NCBI GenBank assembly: GCA_009782405.1
Contig: WRJC01000021.1
Span: 1 to 54,901 of the forward strand
DNA: 54,901 bases
Reading direction: 5' to 3'
From: Oscillospiraceae bacterium
GTDB taxonomy: Bacteria > Bacillota_A > Clostridia > Oscillospirales > WRJC01
Shown here: in pieces, positions 43,270 to 53,030 of the stretch
How positions within the stretch are numbered: position 1 is the stretch's first letter
Layout of the letters: each line of letters opens with the position of its first letter
Program-made: the position numbers and the translations under genes
The notes under the pieces: model-generated
Database searches by the model: none
What the model was told of the DNA's origin: nothing
Seen by the model: only the letters and a program-made list of their open reading frames with translations

Positions 43270-45045
43270 GTGCAACAAAACGGACAACTCAAAATATACG
43301 GGATAAACGGGCCCGTGGCGACTATTTTGGGCCGTACCGGGCTCGGAATGGCTGAAATGGTTTTTGTCGGGAAAAAAAGGCTGATCGGAGAAGTCATAAG
43401 CATTTCCGGGGAAAAAACCACCATACAAGTCTATGAAAACACTGCGGGGCTTCGTTCCGGCGAACCGATTGAAGCCACGGGGCATCCCATACGCGCCACG
43501 CTCGGCCCCGGGATGCTGGCCAACATCTACGACGGCATACAGCGCCCGCTGAAAGTGATCGAAAACATATCGGGCGCATACATCGCGCCCGGGATGGACC
43601 TGCCCGGGATAGATTTCGAAAAAAAATGGAAGATCGAGGTTCTGGCGAAAGAAGGGGATATGCTGAAAGCCGGGGACATATATGCGAAATGCGCGGAAAC
43701 TTCGGTGGTGGAGCACAGGTTCATGGTGCCGCACGGCCTTTCGGGGATCGTCCGGTCGGCCAAACCGGACGGCGAATATGTTGCAACCGACGAAATTTTG
43801 CAGCTTGCGACAGATTTGGGCGAAACTGCAGGAATCGCCTTAAGCGAGAAGTGGCCTATAAGAAAACCGCGCCCGGCAAAGCAGCGGCTCGCCCCCGAAA
43901 CGCCTTTGATTACCGGGCAAAGGGTGATAGACACGCTTTTTCCGATAGCCAAAGGCGGTGCGGCCGCGATCCCGGGGGGTTTCGGCACCGGAAAAACAAT
44001 GCTCCAGCACCAACTCGCAAAATGGAGCGACGCGGACATAATCGTCTATGTGGGATGCGGCGAGAGGGGCAACGAGATGACGCAGGTGCTCGAGGAGTTT
44101 TCGGAACTTGTCGACCCCAAAACCCAAAAAAGCATGCTCGAGCGCACCGTCTTGATCGCCAACACCTCGAACATGCCGGTGGCGGCGAGGGAAGCCTCGA
44201 TTTATACGGGCATAACGATCGCCGAGTATTACCGGGACATGGGATACAACGTCGCGATAATGGCGGACTCCACGTCCAGATGGGCGGAAGCGCTCAGGGA
44301 AATTTCGGGGCGGCTCGAGGAAATGCCCGCCGAAGAGGGATTTCCCGCATATCTGCCTTCGAGGCTTTCCGCCTTTTACGAGAGGAGCGGAATGGTTAGG
44401 ACGCTGGGGGGCAGGATGGGGTCGCTGACTATAATCGGGGCGGTTTCCCCGCAGGGAAACGATTTTTCCGAACCGGTGACCCAGAACACGAAACGTTTTG
44501 TCAGGTGCTTTTGGGCGCTGGAAAAAGCTCTGGCATATTCGAGGCATTACCCTGCGATAAACTGGAATACGAGCTACAGCGAATACCTCGCGGAGCTTGA
44601 CGGCTGGTTTTCGGAAAATGTGAACCCGGAGTTTTGCAAATACCGCGCCAGGATGAAAAACATACTGGGCGAAGAGAACCGGCTCATGGAAATAGTCAAG
44701 CTGATTGGCAGCGATCTGTTGGCCGACGACCAGAAACTGATCCTCGAAATCGCGAGGGTGATACGCTCGGGATTTTTGCAGCAGAACGCCACCCACACAA
44801 ACGACGCCTACGTGCCAATACAGAAACAGTATCTCATGCTCGAAGCGATAATAAAACTCTACGACAGGGCAAAAGAACTCATATCCCGCTCGGTGCCCGT
44901 TTCGCAGCTCAAAGACAGCGGGGTTTTCGATATGCTCATACGTTCGAAATACGAAATACCAAACGACAAGCCGGAAATGTACGGCGAGCTTTGGGGCAAT
45001 CTGGAAAAAAAGATAAAAGAGATCGAGGACAGGTACAGCATATGA
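43270..45045 (+). CDS. ntpA: V/A-ATPase catalytic subunit A
   Basis: 591 residues. Walker A GGFGTGKT (236-243), catalytic Glu in GCGERGNEM (262-270), and ADSTSRWAEALREISGRL. The non-homologous insert of the A type is present (about 110-200). It hydrolyses or makes ATP in the A3B3 head. The start codon is GTG at 43270, following AAGGAGG. Its stop TGA lies within ATGAAAAACAACAT, a 14-base sequence found again at the start of the B gene at 46646, on the far side of an inserted lipoprotein gene. Confidence 0.96.
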   Translation: MQQNGQLKIYGINGPVATILGRTGLGMAEMVFVGKKRLIGEVISISGEKTTIQVYENTAGLRSGEPIEATGHPIRATLGPGMLANIYDGIQRPLKVIENISGAYIAPGMDLPGIDFEKKWKIEVLAKEGDMLKAGDIYAKCAETSVVEHRFMVPHGLSGIVRSAKPDGEYVATDEILQLATDLGETAGIALSEKWPIRKPRPAKQRLAPETPLITGQRVIDTLFPIAKGGAAAIPGGFGTGKTMLQHQLAKWSDADIIVYVGCGERGNEMTQVLEEFSELVDPKTQKSMLERTVLIANTSNMPVAAREASIYTGITIAEYYRDMGYNVAIMADSTSRWAEALREISGRLEEMPAEEGFPAYLPSRLSAFYERSGMVRTLGGRMGSLTIIGAVSPQGNDFSEPVTQNTKRFVRCFWALEKALAYSRHYPAINWNTSYSEYLAELDGWFSENVNPEFCKYRARMKNILGEENRLMEIVKLIGSDLLADDQKLILEIARVIRSGFLQQNATHTNDAYVPIQKQYLMLEAIIKLYDRAKELISRSVPVSQLKDSGVFDMLIRSKYEIPNDKPEMYGELWGNLEKKIKEIEDRYSI

Positions 45046-45055
45046 AAAACAACAT
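45042..45055 (+). repeat. 14-bp direct repeat, left copy (A-subunit stop)
   Basis: ATGAAAAACAACAT at 45042-45055 is identical to 46646-46659, where it is the first 14 bases of the B-subunit gene. Here the TGA inside it is the stop of subunit A. The pair brackets the lipoprotein gene. Confidence 0.9.
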
Positions 45056-45076
45056 TATCAAAAAGGAGATGCTTTT

Positions 45077-46600
45077 ATGAAAAATAAAAAAGAATTGAGG
45101 ATTTTTTGGCTTTCTATCTTTGCCGTTTTGGCGGCGCTCACGGTTGCATTAGCTTCATGCGCGGACAAACCGGATGCAGGCGGCAGCGAAAACCAGGGCG
45201 CACAGGATGCGGGCGGCGGCGAGCATGAGGGCGATGGCGAAACGCAGGCCGGAATCGACAAAAGGCAAGCGGTCTTGGATATGTACCAAAATCCCGGGGA
45301 GGATTTCGGCGGGCATAAATTCAGGATAATGCTCAGAGAAGAGGAATATTACAACGCGAAAGATATGTACACCGAAGAAGAAAGCGGCGAGCCGGTAAAC
45401 GACGCCGTGTATAAAAGGCGCATGGAAGTCGAAAATATGCTGAATATGAACTTCGCGCCTTTATGGGTGCCCTACGGAAGCCAGCCCGCAGCCATAAAAA
45501 AATCCGTTTTGGCGCAGGACGGCGCCTATGAGGCGATTATAACAAGCTTCGACTATTCCTATCAGGCGGCAAAATCCGGCTATTTCGCAGATCTTGCCCT
45601 CATAGCCGGTCTCGATCTTTCCAAGCCGTGGTGGGACCAAAACATTATGCAGGAAACCTCGGTGATGAACAAAATCTATTACGCGACGGGGGACATCACC
45701 GTAGTCGACAACGACGGGACATGGCTGATGATGTTCAATAAGGATATGCAAAAATCGTTCGGGCTTCCCGACATATACGAAATAGTGAAAAACGGGGAAT
45801 GGACTCTCGACACACTCACGGAACTCAGCAAAGGCGTCACGCTTGATCTCAACGGGGACGGAAAAATCGGAAAGGACGATCAGGTGGGCATGGCGACCAC
45901 ATCCGATTCCATACGGAGCTTCTTTTTCTCGACCGGCTCGAGGATATTGAGAAAAGATGCGAACGATGTGCCGTATTTTGCCTTTGACAGCGAAAATGTG
46001 CTGGCTAATTTTGAAAAAATATATGAAATTTTCAGGGGGGCTGACAATTTTGTCATGCTCGCCGACGACATCGGGGGCTGGACGGTCACACAGGCGGCAT
46101 TTCTTGAAAACAGAGCTTTGTTTTACGCGGAAGTTATGTTCCATTTGAGCAGTTTGAGGAACATGGATACCGATTTCGGAGTGGTACCGCTTCCGAAAGC
46201 GAACAAAGAGCAGGCGGATTATTGCACGAATATCCACAGGTATGCTTCAGCCGCCGCATCCATTCCAATCGGCGCAAGCGACGAGGACAACAGGAGGGCC
46301 GCTGTCATACTCGAAGCGATGGCATATGAGGGATTTAAATACCTTACGCCCGCCTACTACGATATTTCGCTTAAAACGAAATACGCCCGCGACGACGATT
46401 CTTCCGAAATGTTGGACCTCATACTTGCGGGGCGTTCCGCGGATTTGGGGTATGTGGGAAACCTCGGCGGATTTCTTGAAGCCATCGTTTCGGATGTGGT
46501 CGGCAAAAAGGCTGCGCTCGCCTCCACAATAGAAAAGAATCTGCCGAAACTGAACACCGAGCTGGAGAAAATAATAGAAATTTACGAAAATCTGCCGTAA
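45077..46600 (+). CDS. solute-binding lipoprotein 2, inserted between ATPase A and B genes
   Basis: 507 residues. A lipoprotein signal with lipobox L-A-S-C28 is followed by a Gly/Glu-rich linker and a sugar-binding-protein fold. It parallels the protein at 34134-35621: EPVNDAVYKRRMEVENMLN, KPWWDQNI, the calcium loop DLNGDGKIGKDD and YYDISLKTKYARDD. It has its own AAGGAG site. A periplasmic-type binding protein has no part in a rotary ATPase; its location is explained by insertion, not function, and it will be transcribed with the ATPase. No ABC permease genes are near. Confidence 0.85.
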   Translation: MKNKKELRIFWLSIFAVLAALTVALASCADKPDAGGSENQGAQDAGGGEHEGDGETQAGIDKRQAVLDMYQNPGEDFGGHKFRIMLREEEYYNAKDMYTEEESGEPVNDAVYKRRMEVENMLNMNFAPLWVPYGSQPAAIKKSVLAQDGAYEAIITSFDYSYQAAKSGYFADLALIAGLDLSKPWWDQNIMQETSVMNKIYYATGDITVVDNDGTWLMMFNKDMQKSFGLPDIYEIVKNGEWTLDTLTELSKGVTLDLNGDGKIGKDDQVGMATTSDSIRSFFFSTGSRILRKDANDVPYFAFDSENVLANFEKIYEIFRGADNFVMLADDIGGWTVTQAAFLENRALFYAEVMFHLSSLRNMDTDFGVVPLPKANKEQADYCTNIHRYASAAASIPIGASDEDNRRAAVILEAMAYEGFKYLTPAYYDISLKTKYARDDDSSEMLDLILAGRSADLGYVGNLGGFLEAIVSDVVGKKAALASTIEKNLPKLNTELEKIIEIYENLP

Positions 46601-46645
46601 GGCGCATAATCAAATAACAAAAAGGGGAATTTTTTCTTCAATATC

Positions 46646-46659
46646 ATGAAAAACAACAT
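46646..46659 (+). repeat. 14-bp direct repeat, right copy (B-subunit start)
   Basis: ATGAAAAACAACAT, the first codons of the B-subunit gene, identical to 45042-45055. Confidence 0.9.
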
Positions 46660-48040
46660 AGAATATGTCGGATTGTCGCAGATAAACGGGCCGCTTGCCG
46701 TAATCGAGGGGCTTGAGGGCGAATGCTACGAGGAACTCGTCGAAATAACGGACGGCGCGAAAAAACGGCTGGGCAGGATAATACAGATAGAGGGCGACAA
46801 AGCGGTTATCCAGGTTTTCGAGGGCACGGACGGGCTTTCGCTGGGCAACACGCGCACAAGGCCGACGGGCCGCACCATGGAGCTTTCCGTGAGCCGCGAT
46901 ATGCTCGGCCGGGTTTTCGACGGCGTGGGGCGGCCCATCGACGGCTACGGCGACATATTCGCCGAAGCGAAGCTCGACATAAACGGGAGCGCGATGAATC
47001 CCGTTTCGAGGGACTACCCGAAGGATTATATAAGCACCGGGATATCTTCCATCGACGGTTTGGCGACGCTCATAAAAGGCCAGAAGCTGCCCATATTCTC
47101 CGGTTCCGGCATGAGCCACAACGAGCTCGCGGCGCAGATCGTCCGGCAGGCGAATGTGGAAGGCTCGGATTACGCGATAATCTTCGCCGCCATGGGGGTA
47201 AAAAACGACGTGGCGCAGTATTTCATGCGTTCCTTTGAGGAAACCGGGGCGCTTCCGAGGGTGACCATGTTCATGAACTTGGCAAACGACCCAATAATCG
47301 AGAGGATAACCGCCCCGCGCTGCGCGCTTACGGCGGCGGAATTTCTGGCCTCGAGGTATGGGATGGACGTTTTGGTGATTATGACCGATATGACTTCATA
47401 CGCCGAGGCGCTTCGCGAATTTTCCTCGGCCAAAGGCGAAATACCCGGGAGAAAAGGCTATCCGGGCTATCTGTACTCGGATTTGGCGTCGCTCTATGAA
47501 AGGGCCGGAAAAATAAAAAACGTAAAGGGATCAATCACGCAGATACCGATATTGACCATGCCAAACGACGATATCACGCACCCGGTGCCCGATTTGACGG
47601 GGTATATAACCGAGGGGCAAATCGTTTTGTCGCGCCCACTCGAGCAAAGCGGGGTTTATCCGCCGGTTTCGGTGCTCCTGTCGCTGTCGCGGCTGATGAA
47701 GGACGGAATCGGGGCGAAATACACGAGGGACGACCATTCGGCGGTGGCGAACCAGCTGTACGCCTCATACGCGAAAGTGGAGGAAGCGAGATCCCTGTCG
47801 GCGGTCATCGGCGAAGAGGATTTGTCTGCTGCCGACAAATTGTACATCGAGTTCGGGCGCAAATTCGACGGAATGTTCTTAAATCAATCAAAGGCTGACA
47901 ACAGGGCGATAGGCGCCACTTTGGACTTGGGCTGGGAATTGCTGTCGATTTTGCCCGAAGAGGAACTCGACAGGATAGACCCGAAACTCATGGAGCGAAA
48001 ATACAAAAAGGCGAAACCTGCGGAAGGAAGCGAGGCCTAA
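46646..48040 (+). CDS. ntpB: V/A-ATPase regulatory subunit B
   Basis: 464 residues. The P-loop is replaced by [13 protein letters not shown], as in all B subunits, so it binds but does not hydrolyse nucleotide. [17 protein letters not shown] at the start, [27 protein letters not shown] segments, [16 protein letters not shown] and the late [11 protein letters not shown] are typical. Its ribosome site, AAGGGGAATT, is about 15 bases from the ATG, a poor spacing, as expected if translation was once coupled to A. Two bases separate it from subunit D. Confidence 0.96.
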   Translation: MKNNIEYVGLSQINGPLAVIEGLEGECYEELVEITDGAKKRLGRIIQIEGDKAVIQVFEGTDGLSLGNTRTRPTGRTMELSVSRDMLGRVFDGVGRPIDGYGDIFAEAKLDINGSAMNPVSRDYPKDYISTGISSIDGLATLIKGQKLPIFSGSGMSHNELAAQIVRQANVEGSDYAIIFAAMGVKNDVAQYFMRSFEETGALPRVTMFMNLANDPIIERITAPRCALTAAEFLASRYGMDVLVIMTDMTSYAEALREFSSAKGEIPGRKGYPGYLYSDLASLYERAGKIKNVKGSITQIPILTMPNDDITHPVPDLTGYITEGQIVLSRPLEQSGVYPPVSVLLSLSRLMKDGIGAKYTRDDHSAVANQLYASYAKVEEARSLSAVIGEEDLSAADKLYIEFGRKFDGMFLNQSKADNRAIGATLDLGWELLSILPEEELDRIDPKLMERKYKKAKPAEGSEA

Positions 48041-48042
48041 TT

Positions 48043-48654
48043 ATGCGCGGCGAAGTGTTCCCGACGAAAAGCAACCTGCTCCAGACAAAACGCTCGCTCG
48101 AACTCGCAAAAGTGGGCTATGAGCTGCTGGACAAAAAAAGAAACATAATGCTGCGCGAGATGACTTACCTCTTGCGGGACGTCGAGGGCGTGCAGGAAAA
48201 AATAGACGCCACGTTTGCCGATGCCTACGCCTCATTGCAAAGGGCGAATTTCACCGTGGGGCAAAGGGAAATATTGAACATAGCGAACTACAACGCCGTC
48301 CCCGACGACATATCGATCCGTTTTAGGTCGGTCATGGGCGTGGAATTGCCCGTGGTGAACTATGCGGAGCCGAAACTGGAATTGAATTACGGCTTCGCCT
48401 TCACAAATTCGGACGTGGACGATGCTTACATAAAATTCTTGGAGGTTAAACGCCTCACCGCGACGCTCGCCGCAGTCGAAAACAGCGTGTACCGGCTCGC
48501 CTTCGCGATAAAGCAAACGCAAAAAAGGGCGAACGCGCTAAAAAACATAGTGATCCCGAACCTCGAGCAGACTATGCATTTCATAACCGGGTACCTCGAG
48601 GAAAAAGAGAGGGAGGCGTTCACTGTGCTGAAAATGATAAAAGGAAAAAAGTGA
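48043..48654 (+). CDS. ntpD: V/A-ATPase central stalk subunit D
   Basis: 203 residues. FPTKSNLLQTKRSLELAKVG and LLDKKRNIMLREM at the N-terminus, and the C-terminal helix with TQKRANALKNIVIP, match subunit D, the rotor shaft. The region between is the usual two-helix tip. It ends the recognised ATPase operon; the next gene is 28 bases on, with its own ribosome site. Confidence 0.94.
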   Translation: MRGEVFPTKSNLLQTKRSLELAKVGYELLDKKRNIMLREMTYLLRDVEGVQEKIDATFADAYASLQRANFTVGQREILNIANYNAVPDDISIRFRSVMGVELPVVNYAEPKLELNYGFAFTNSDVDDAYIKFLEVKRLTATLAAVENSVYRLAFAIKQTQKRANALKNIVIPNLEQTMHFITGYLEEKEREAFTVLKMIKGKK

Positions 48655-48682
48655 AACCGGATCTGAATTTTTAGGAGATAAT

Positions 48683-50737
48683 ATGGAATTTATCAAAAAT
48701 AACGGCGATGAAAGGACAAAAGGCCATATGGAAAATCAAAAAAAGTTTGAAGAAATAGAACAAGCGGCAAAAAACGGGACATATCTGTACGATCTAAAAG
48801 ATCAATTCAAGGATTATGTATACGATTTGTCAAAAAAGGCCTTCGAGAAAGGCGATGCGGACAGGGACGCGGTGGCGGACAGGCAGAGCCTGAAAGAAAG
48901 GCAGGAATATGTGAGGCGGGCCTTTATCGAGGCGGTCGGCGGGTTGCCGGAGCCCTCAGGAGAGCTCGCGGCGCAGATCACGGGAACGCTTCATTTCGAT
49001 GGCTACAGGGTGGAAAAGATCATATACCAGCCGCGCGAGAGGGTATATGTGACCGCGAATATGTACATACCCGACGGCATCTCCGGCAAAACCGGGGCGG
49101 TCATATTCGTATGCGGGCATTTGATGCAGGGAAAACATGACCCGGAATACCAAACCGTTTGCCAATATTTCGTGAGGGCGGGGCTGGTGGTGTTCGCGCA
49201 GGATCCGATCGGACAGGGCGAGCGCTTCAGCTACATAGACGCCAAAACCGGCAAAACCACTGTAAATCCGTGCGTTGAAGAGCACGATTACGCGGGCTTC
49301 CAGTGCAGCGCGCTCGGGAAGGGCATCGCCCGCTATTTCGTGCACGATACGATGCGCGCAATCGATTACCTCGCCACGCGCCCAGAGGTCGATCCCGGCA
49401 AAATAGGCATAACGGGCAATTCCGGCGGAGGCACGCAGTCGAGCATGATGATGCTCTCTGAGCGCCGCCTCGCCGCCGCCGCCCCGGGAACTTTCATCAT
49501 GAACCGCGAGTATTACATGAAAACGGGGCAGGCGCAGGACAGGGAGCAGATATGGGACGGATTCAGCGAGCTCGGCGTCGATCACGAGGACATTATTTTG
49601 TCGATGGCGCCCAAGCCCGTTTTGATGCTCGGGGTGGTGCACGATTTTTTCCCGATAGAGGCGACCGAAAAGACATATGTCCGGTGCCGGCGCCTTTGGG
49701 AGATGTGCGACAAGGGGGAGAGCCTGGAGCGTTTTTACGACGACTGCGACCATCACTACACGCGCACAATGGCAAAAAAGGCGGCCGGATTTTTCGCGCG
49801 GCACCTGCTCGGCCGCAAAATCGAAGAATCGCATTTCGACGACCGCCAAATAGAAGCAGTAAAACCCGAAACCCTGCACTGCACGCCCACCGGGCAGGTG
49901 ATGACGAGCTTTTCGGACGCATGGGCGGTTTACGATTCTAACAATGCGGAACAAAAAGCGCTCGCAGACGAAAGAAGCAGTGAAAGCGTGGAGCGGCGCA
50001 ATGCCCGAAAAGAAGGGGCCGCAAAGTTTTTGCGCGAGCGGGCGTGCAAAAACAGGAGGCCGGCCACGGGGCATTTTTTGAAACGCTGGATGGGCGAGAG
50101 GCAAATAGGCGGCATATGTGCGGAGGGCTATCTCTGGATGTCGCATGAAGATATGATAAACGGCGCGGTGGTTTTCAGGCACAGGGAAAACGCCGGGAAA
50201 AAACTTCCGGTGACGCTCGCCTTATGGCGCGGCGGCTCATATAATCTGTCGGAGCACGCAGATTTCATCGAACAGGCCTGCGGCGATAACAGGGCCGTTT
50301 TCGTGCTGGACATCACGGGAAACGGCATCGCGAGCCAGCGGACGCTTTCGCCGAATTCCGCCGACCCGTATGACAACTACAGCGTGATGTACAAACTAAA
50401 CGACGACCTCGCGTGGCTGAACGACAGCACTGCCGCGCTTAGGATATATGATATACTGCGGATTTTGGACATCATAGAGGAAAACGCGGACAAAAGTCTG
50501 TTTGATATCCAAGATGCCGAAATATATACAAGCGGGAGATATTCCGTATACGCGGACATGGCGAAGTTCATCGACGGCAGGATAAAAAAAGTCAGCTCCG
50601 ACCGGCCGCTTGAAAGCTATGCGGACTTGATCCAAAAAAAATTTTATGACACCAAAGACATCGCCGGGCTCATACTGCCAAAATTTATGGACTATGCGGA
50701 CATAGATGAGCTGCGGGCCTGGAGCGGCGCGGAATAG
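48683..50737 (+). CDS. two-domain alpha/beta hydrolase, acetyl-xylan-esterase type
   Basis: 684 residues with no signal peptide. The first alpha/beta hydrolase domain (about 90-370) has strand VIFVCGHLMQGK, DPIGQGER, nucleophile S247 in GNSGGGTQ, acid D321 in VVHDFFP and His in DDCDHHYT (357/358). This is the acetyl xylan esterase/dienelactone-hydrolase group. The second half (about 400-684) looks like a second, degenerate hydrolase domain (VTLALWRGGSYNLSEH) without a clear nucleophile. The product is about double the common length. It probably removes an ester group inside the cell. AGGAGATA precedes the ATG. It is 15 bases from the glycyl radical enzyme and forms an operon with it. Confidence 0.75.
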   Translation: MEFIKNNGDERTKGHMENQKKFEEIEQAAKNGTYLYDLKDQFKDYVYDLSKKAFEKGDADRDAVADRQSLKERQEYVRRAFIEAVGGLPEPSGELAAQITGTLHFDGYRVEKIIYQPRERVYVTANMYIPDGISGKTGAVIFVCGHLMQGKHDPEYQTVCQYFVRAGLVVFAQDPIGQGERFSYIDAKTGKTTVNPCVEEHDYAGFQCSALGKGIARYFVHDTMRAIDYLATRPEVDPGKIGITGNSGGGTQSSMMMLSERRLAAAAPGTFIMNREYYMKTGQAQDREQIWDGFSELGVDHEDIILSMAPKPVLMLGVVHDFFPIEATEKTYVRCRRLWEMCDKGESLERFYDDCDHHYTRTMAKKAAGFFARHLLGRKIEESHFDDRQIEAVKPETLHCTPTGQVMTSFSDAWAVYDSNNAEQKALADERSSESVERRNARKEGAAKFLRERACKNRRPATGHFLKRWMGERQIGGICAEGYLWMSHEDMINGAVVFRHRENAGKKLPVTLALWRGGSYNLSEHADFIEQACGDNRAVFVLDITGNGIASQRTLSPNSADPYDNYSVMYKLNDDLAWLNDSTAALRIYDILRILDIIEENADKSLFDIQDAEIYTSGRYSVYADMAKFIDGRIKKVSSDRPLESYADLIQKKFYDTKDIAGLILPKFMDYADIDELRAWSGAE

Positions 50738-50752
50738 AAAAGAGGGGTTTTT

Positions 50753-52879
50753 ATGGATAATTTGCATTTGCTGAAACAAGAATTCGCGCAGATGAAAAAA
50801 AGCCGGCAGGGTCTTCCCAACATATGCGACTGCCTGATGCACGAGGGATACAGAAAGCATTACGGCGAAGACGCCCTGACCGCGAAAGCATACGCCACGG
50901 CAAATCTATTCGTCTCGCACAAAAAACATATCTACGAAAACGACCTGATCGTAGGCTCCATATACGGAAAATTTTCGGACAAATACGCGCCCGCGGAGCG
51001 GGAGCGCGCGGCGAGGGTAGCGGGAAGCTACGGCAAAAACAGCTTTTGGACCAATGCGGACCATTTTGCCCCGGACTACGAGACCCCGCTTAAAATCGGG
51101 GTGGGCGCAATGATCGGGAAGATAAAGAAATCGATGGCCCGATATCAAAAAAATCCCAAAAAGCAAAAATTTCTAAACGCCGCGCTGATTTCGATGAGCG
51201 CCTTCTCCGGGATGATAGCCGGCTATGGGGAGGCGGCGCGAAAAAAGGCGCGGGAAAACGGCAGCGCCGAACTGCTTGAGGCGGCGGACATCTGCGAAAA
51301 AATAGCGCACCATAAACCCGAAAGCTTCCGGGAGGCATTGCAGCTTGTGTGGCTTATCCACCTCAGCTTTCTATACGAGGGGCGCTACGCGATGGCCTTG
51401 GGCAGGCTCGACAGTTATCTTTACCCTTTCTACAAAAAAGACAAAATCTCGCCGGAACGCGCCCTTGAGCTCGTCGAGTGCATGCTGTACAAAATACACG
51501 AGTCAAGCGTCTATTCGGGCGGCGACGACGTGGTGAACATCGCGATAGGCGGGGTCAAAAGAAACGGCGAGGACGCGGTAAACGAACTGAGCTACATCAT
51601 CCTCGAAGCCGTGAAAAACTGCGGGGTGCCCGGCCCCAACCTGTCGGCGCGGATAAGCGCCAAAAACCCGGACAGATTTTTGGACGAATGCCTGAAGGTG
51701 ATAGCCACCGGGATCGGATACCCCGCGCTGATGAACGACGAGGTGAATGTGGCCGCATTGTCGCGCTACGGCTACAAAACAGAGGACTGCCGCGACTACT
51801 GCATGGTGGGCTGCATAGAAAACTTCATCGCGGGCCGCCAGCCCCCCTGGTCCGACGGGCGCTTCAACTCGCCGATGTACATAGATTTGGCCTTGAACAA
51901 CGGGACAAACACGATGATCGGCCTCGCGTCGGGCCCCGCTACCGGTGAGGCTTCGGATTTTCACACGATGGAAAAATTTTTAGAAGCGCTAAGGGCCCAG
52001 ATGGAATGCGGGATCGCCGAATACATGGCAATATTCAACAACGAGGCGAGCCGCTATGACAAAACCATGTATTCGCAGCCGTACCTGTCATGCTACTGCC
52101 GCGACTGCATCGGGCGCGGGCTCGACATACGCGACGGCGGCGCATTGTACAAAAGTGCGCACTCCCCCTGCTGCATGGGCATCGGGACGGTCGCCGATTC
52201 GCTGGCGGCGATAGAGATGGCGGTGTACAAGGACAAAATAGCGACGCTTGAGGAGTTGCGCGACGCGCTCGCGGCTAACTTCGAGGGTTTCGGCGAGATG
52301 AAAAATTATCTTTTGAAAGCGCCGAAATACGGAAACGACGACGAAGTGGCCGACAAGTACGCGAAATGGTTCGTGGAGGCGCACTACGACCTGTACAGAA
52401 AACACAAAACTTTCGACGGCGGCGGGGTATATGTGGCAATAGCCTCAAATGTGGCCAACATACCCGCAGGATTGGAAGTGGCCGCCACGCCCGACGGGCG
52501 GGGCAGGGGAGAGCCGCTCAGCGACGCTTCCTCGCCCACTCACGGTATGGACAAAAACGGGCTGACCTCGGCGCTGCTTTCGTGCTCGAAGCCCGATTTC
52601 ACCAAAGCGGCCTGCGGAACCGTACTGAACGTGAAATTCACCGACGAGATGCTTAAAGGGGAAGCGAGGAAAAAAATCGCCGATCTTTTCCGGGTGTACT
52701 TTGAGCGCGGCGGGCAGGAGGCCCAGATAAACTGCGTCTCGAAAGAAACGCTCGAAAAAGCCTCGAAAAACCCCGAAAACTATTCCGGCCTCGTGGTCCG
52801 CGTCTCGGGATTTTCCGCGTACTACACCCAGCTTTCGGCTCCGGTGCAAAAAGACATATTGGAGAGGACCGAATATTAG
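50753..52879 (+). CDS. glycyl radical enzyme of the PFL family, function unassigned
   Basis: 708 residues, shorter than most members (about 780-850). Thiyl-radical Cys C354 lies in V-G-C354-I-E356; the C-x-E arrangement is that of the dehydratases and C-N/C-C lyases (for example diol dehydratase, CutC), not of pyruvate formate-lyase with its CC pair. The glycyl radical site is V-R-V-S-G686-F-S-A near the C-terminus. The N-terminal about 120 residues do not follow the usual pattern. An activating radical SAM enzyme with a ferredoxin insert is needed, but none is adjacent. It is co-transcribed with the alpha/beta hydrolase. An intrinsic terminator follows at 52938-52964. Confidence 0.87.
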   Translation: MDNLHLLKQEFAQMKKSRQGLPNICDCLMHEGYRKHYGEDALTAKAYATANLFVSHKKHIYENDLIVGSIYGKFSDKYAPAERERAARVAGSYGKNSFWTNADHFAPDYETPLKIGVGAMIGKIKKSMARYQKNPKKQKFLNAALISMSAFSGMIAGYGEAARKKARENGSAELLEAADICEKIAHHKPESFREALQLVWLIHLSFLYEGRYAMALGRLDSYLYPFYKKDKISPERALELVECMLYKIHESSVYSGGDDVVNIAIGGVKRNGEDAVNELSYIILEAVKNCGVPGPNLSARISAKNPDRFLDECLKVIATGIGYPALMNDEVNVAALSRYGYKTEDCRDYCMVGCIENFIAGRQPPWSDGRFNSPMYIDLALNNGTNTMIGLASGPATGEASDFHTMEKFLEALRAQMECGIAEYMAIFNNEASRYDKTMYSQPYLSCYCRDCIGRGLDIRDGGALYKSAHSPCCMGIGTVADSLAAIEMAVYKDKIATLEELRDALAANFEGFGEMKNYLLKAPKYGNDDEVADKYAKWFVEAHYDLYRKHKTFDGGGVYVAIASNVANIPAGLEVAATPDGRGRGEPLSDASSPTHGMDKNGLTSALLSCSKPDFTKAACGTVLNVKFTDEMLKGEARKKIADLFRVYFERGGQEAQINCVSKETLEKASKNPENYSGLVVRVSGFSAYYTQLSAPVQKDILERTEY

Positions 52880-52913
52880 GGATGACGGCAAATGTTTTGC
52901 GGGGTATTGATCG

Positions 52914-53030
52914 TCAATTTGCAAAAACCAAAAATTTGGCCTCGCCCGCTTCGAGGGCGAGGCCTAGTTTTGCGACCCAAAGGCCGATGTCAAGCCCTTT
53001 TGAATTTTCTTCCAACAATATTTTTTTCAT
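52914..53030 (-). CDS. possible 38-residue protein coupled to the exonuclease gene
   Basis: The ATG at 53030 overlaps the exonuclease stop as ATGA and is preceded by AGGAGGAATT. The 38-codon product begins MKKILLEENSKGLDIGLW and ends KFLVFAN. The terminator hairpin at 52938-52964 lies inside the coding sequence, where it encodes GLALEAGEA. It may be a real small protein or a chance frame across a terminator; the ribosome site also codes for the last residues QEEL of the exonuclease. Confidence 0.4.
   Translation of the reverse strand: MKKILLEENSKGLDIGLWVAKLGLALEAGEAKFLVFAN
52938..52964. terminator. bidirectional intrinsic terminator
   Basis: GGCCTCGCCC (52938-52947), a 7-base loop, GGGCGAGGCC (52955-52964): ten perfect pairs. 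The plus strand continues TAGTTTT, and the minus strand AAATTTTTGG. It lies between the convergent glycyl radical enzyme and exonuclease genes. Confidence 0.85.

Noticed and set aside
45042..46659. Insertion sequence explanation for the direct repeat
   Set aside because: No transposase and no terminal inverted repeats are visible between the copies; only the lipoprotein gene is present.
48956..50182. 408-codon minus-strand open frame
   Set aside because: Antisense shadow of the alpha/beta hydrolase gene; no ribosome site or family feature.
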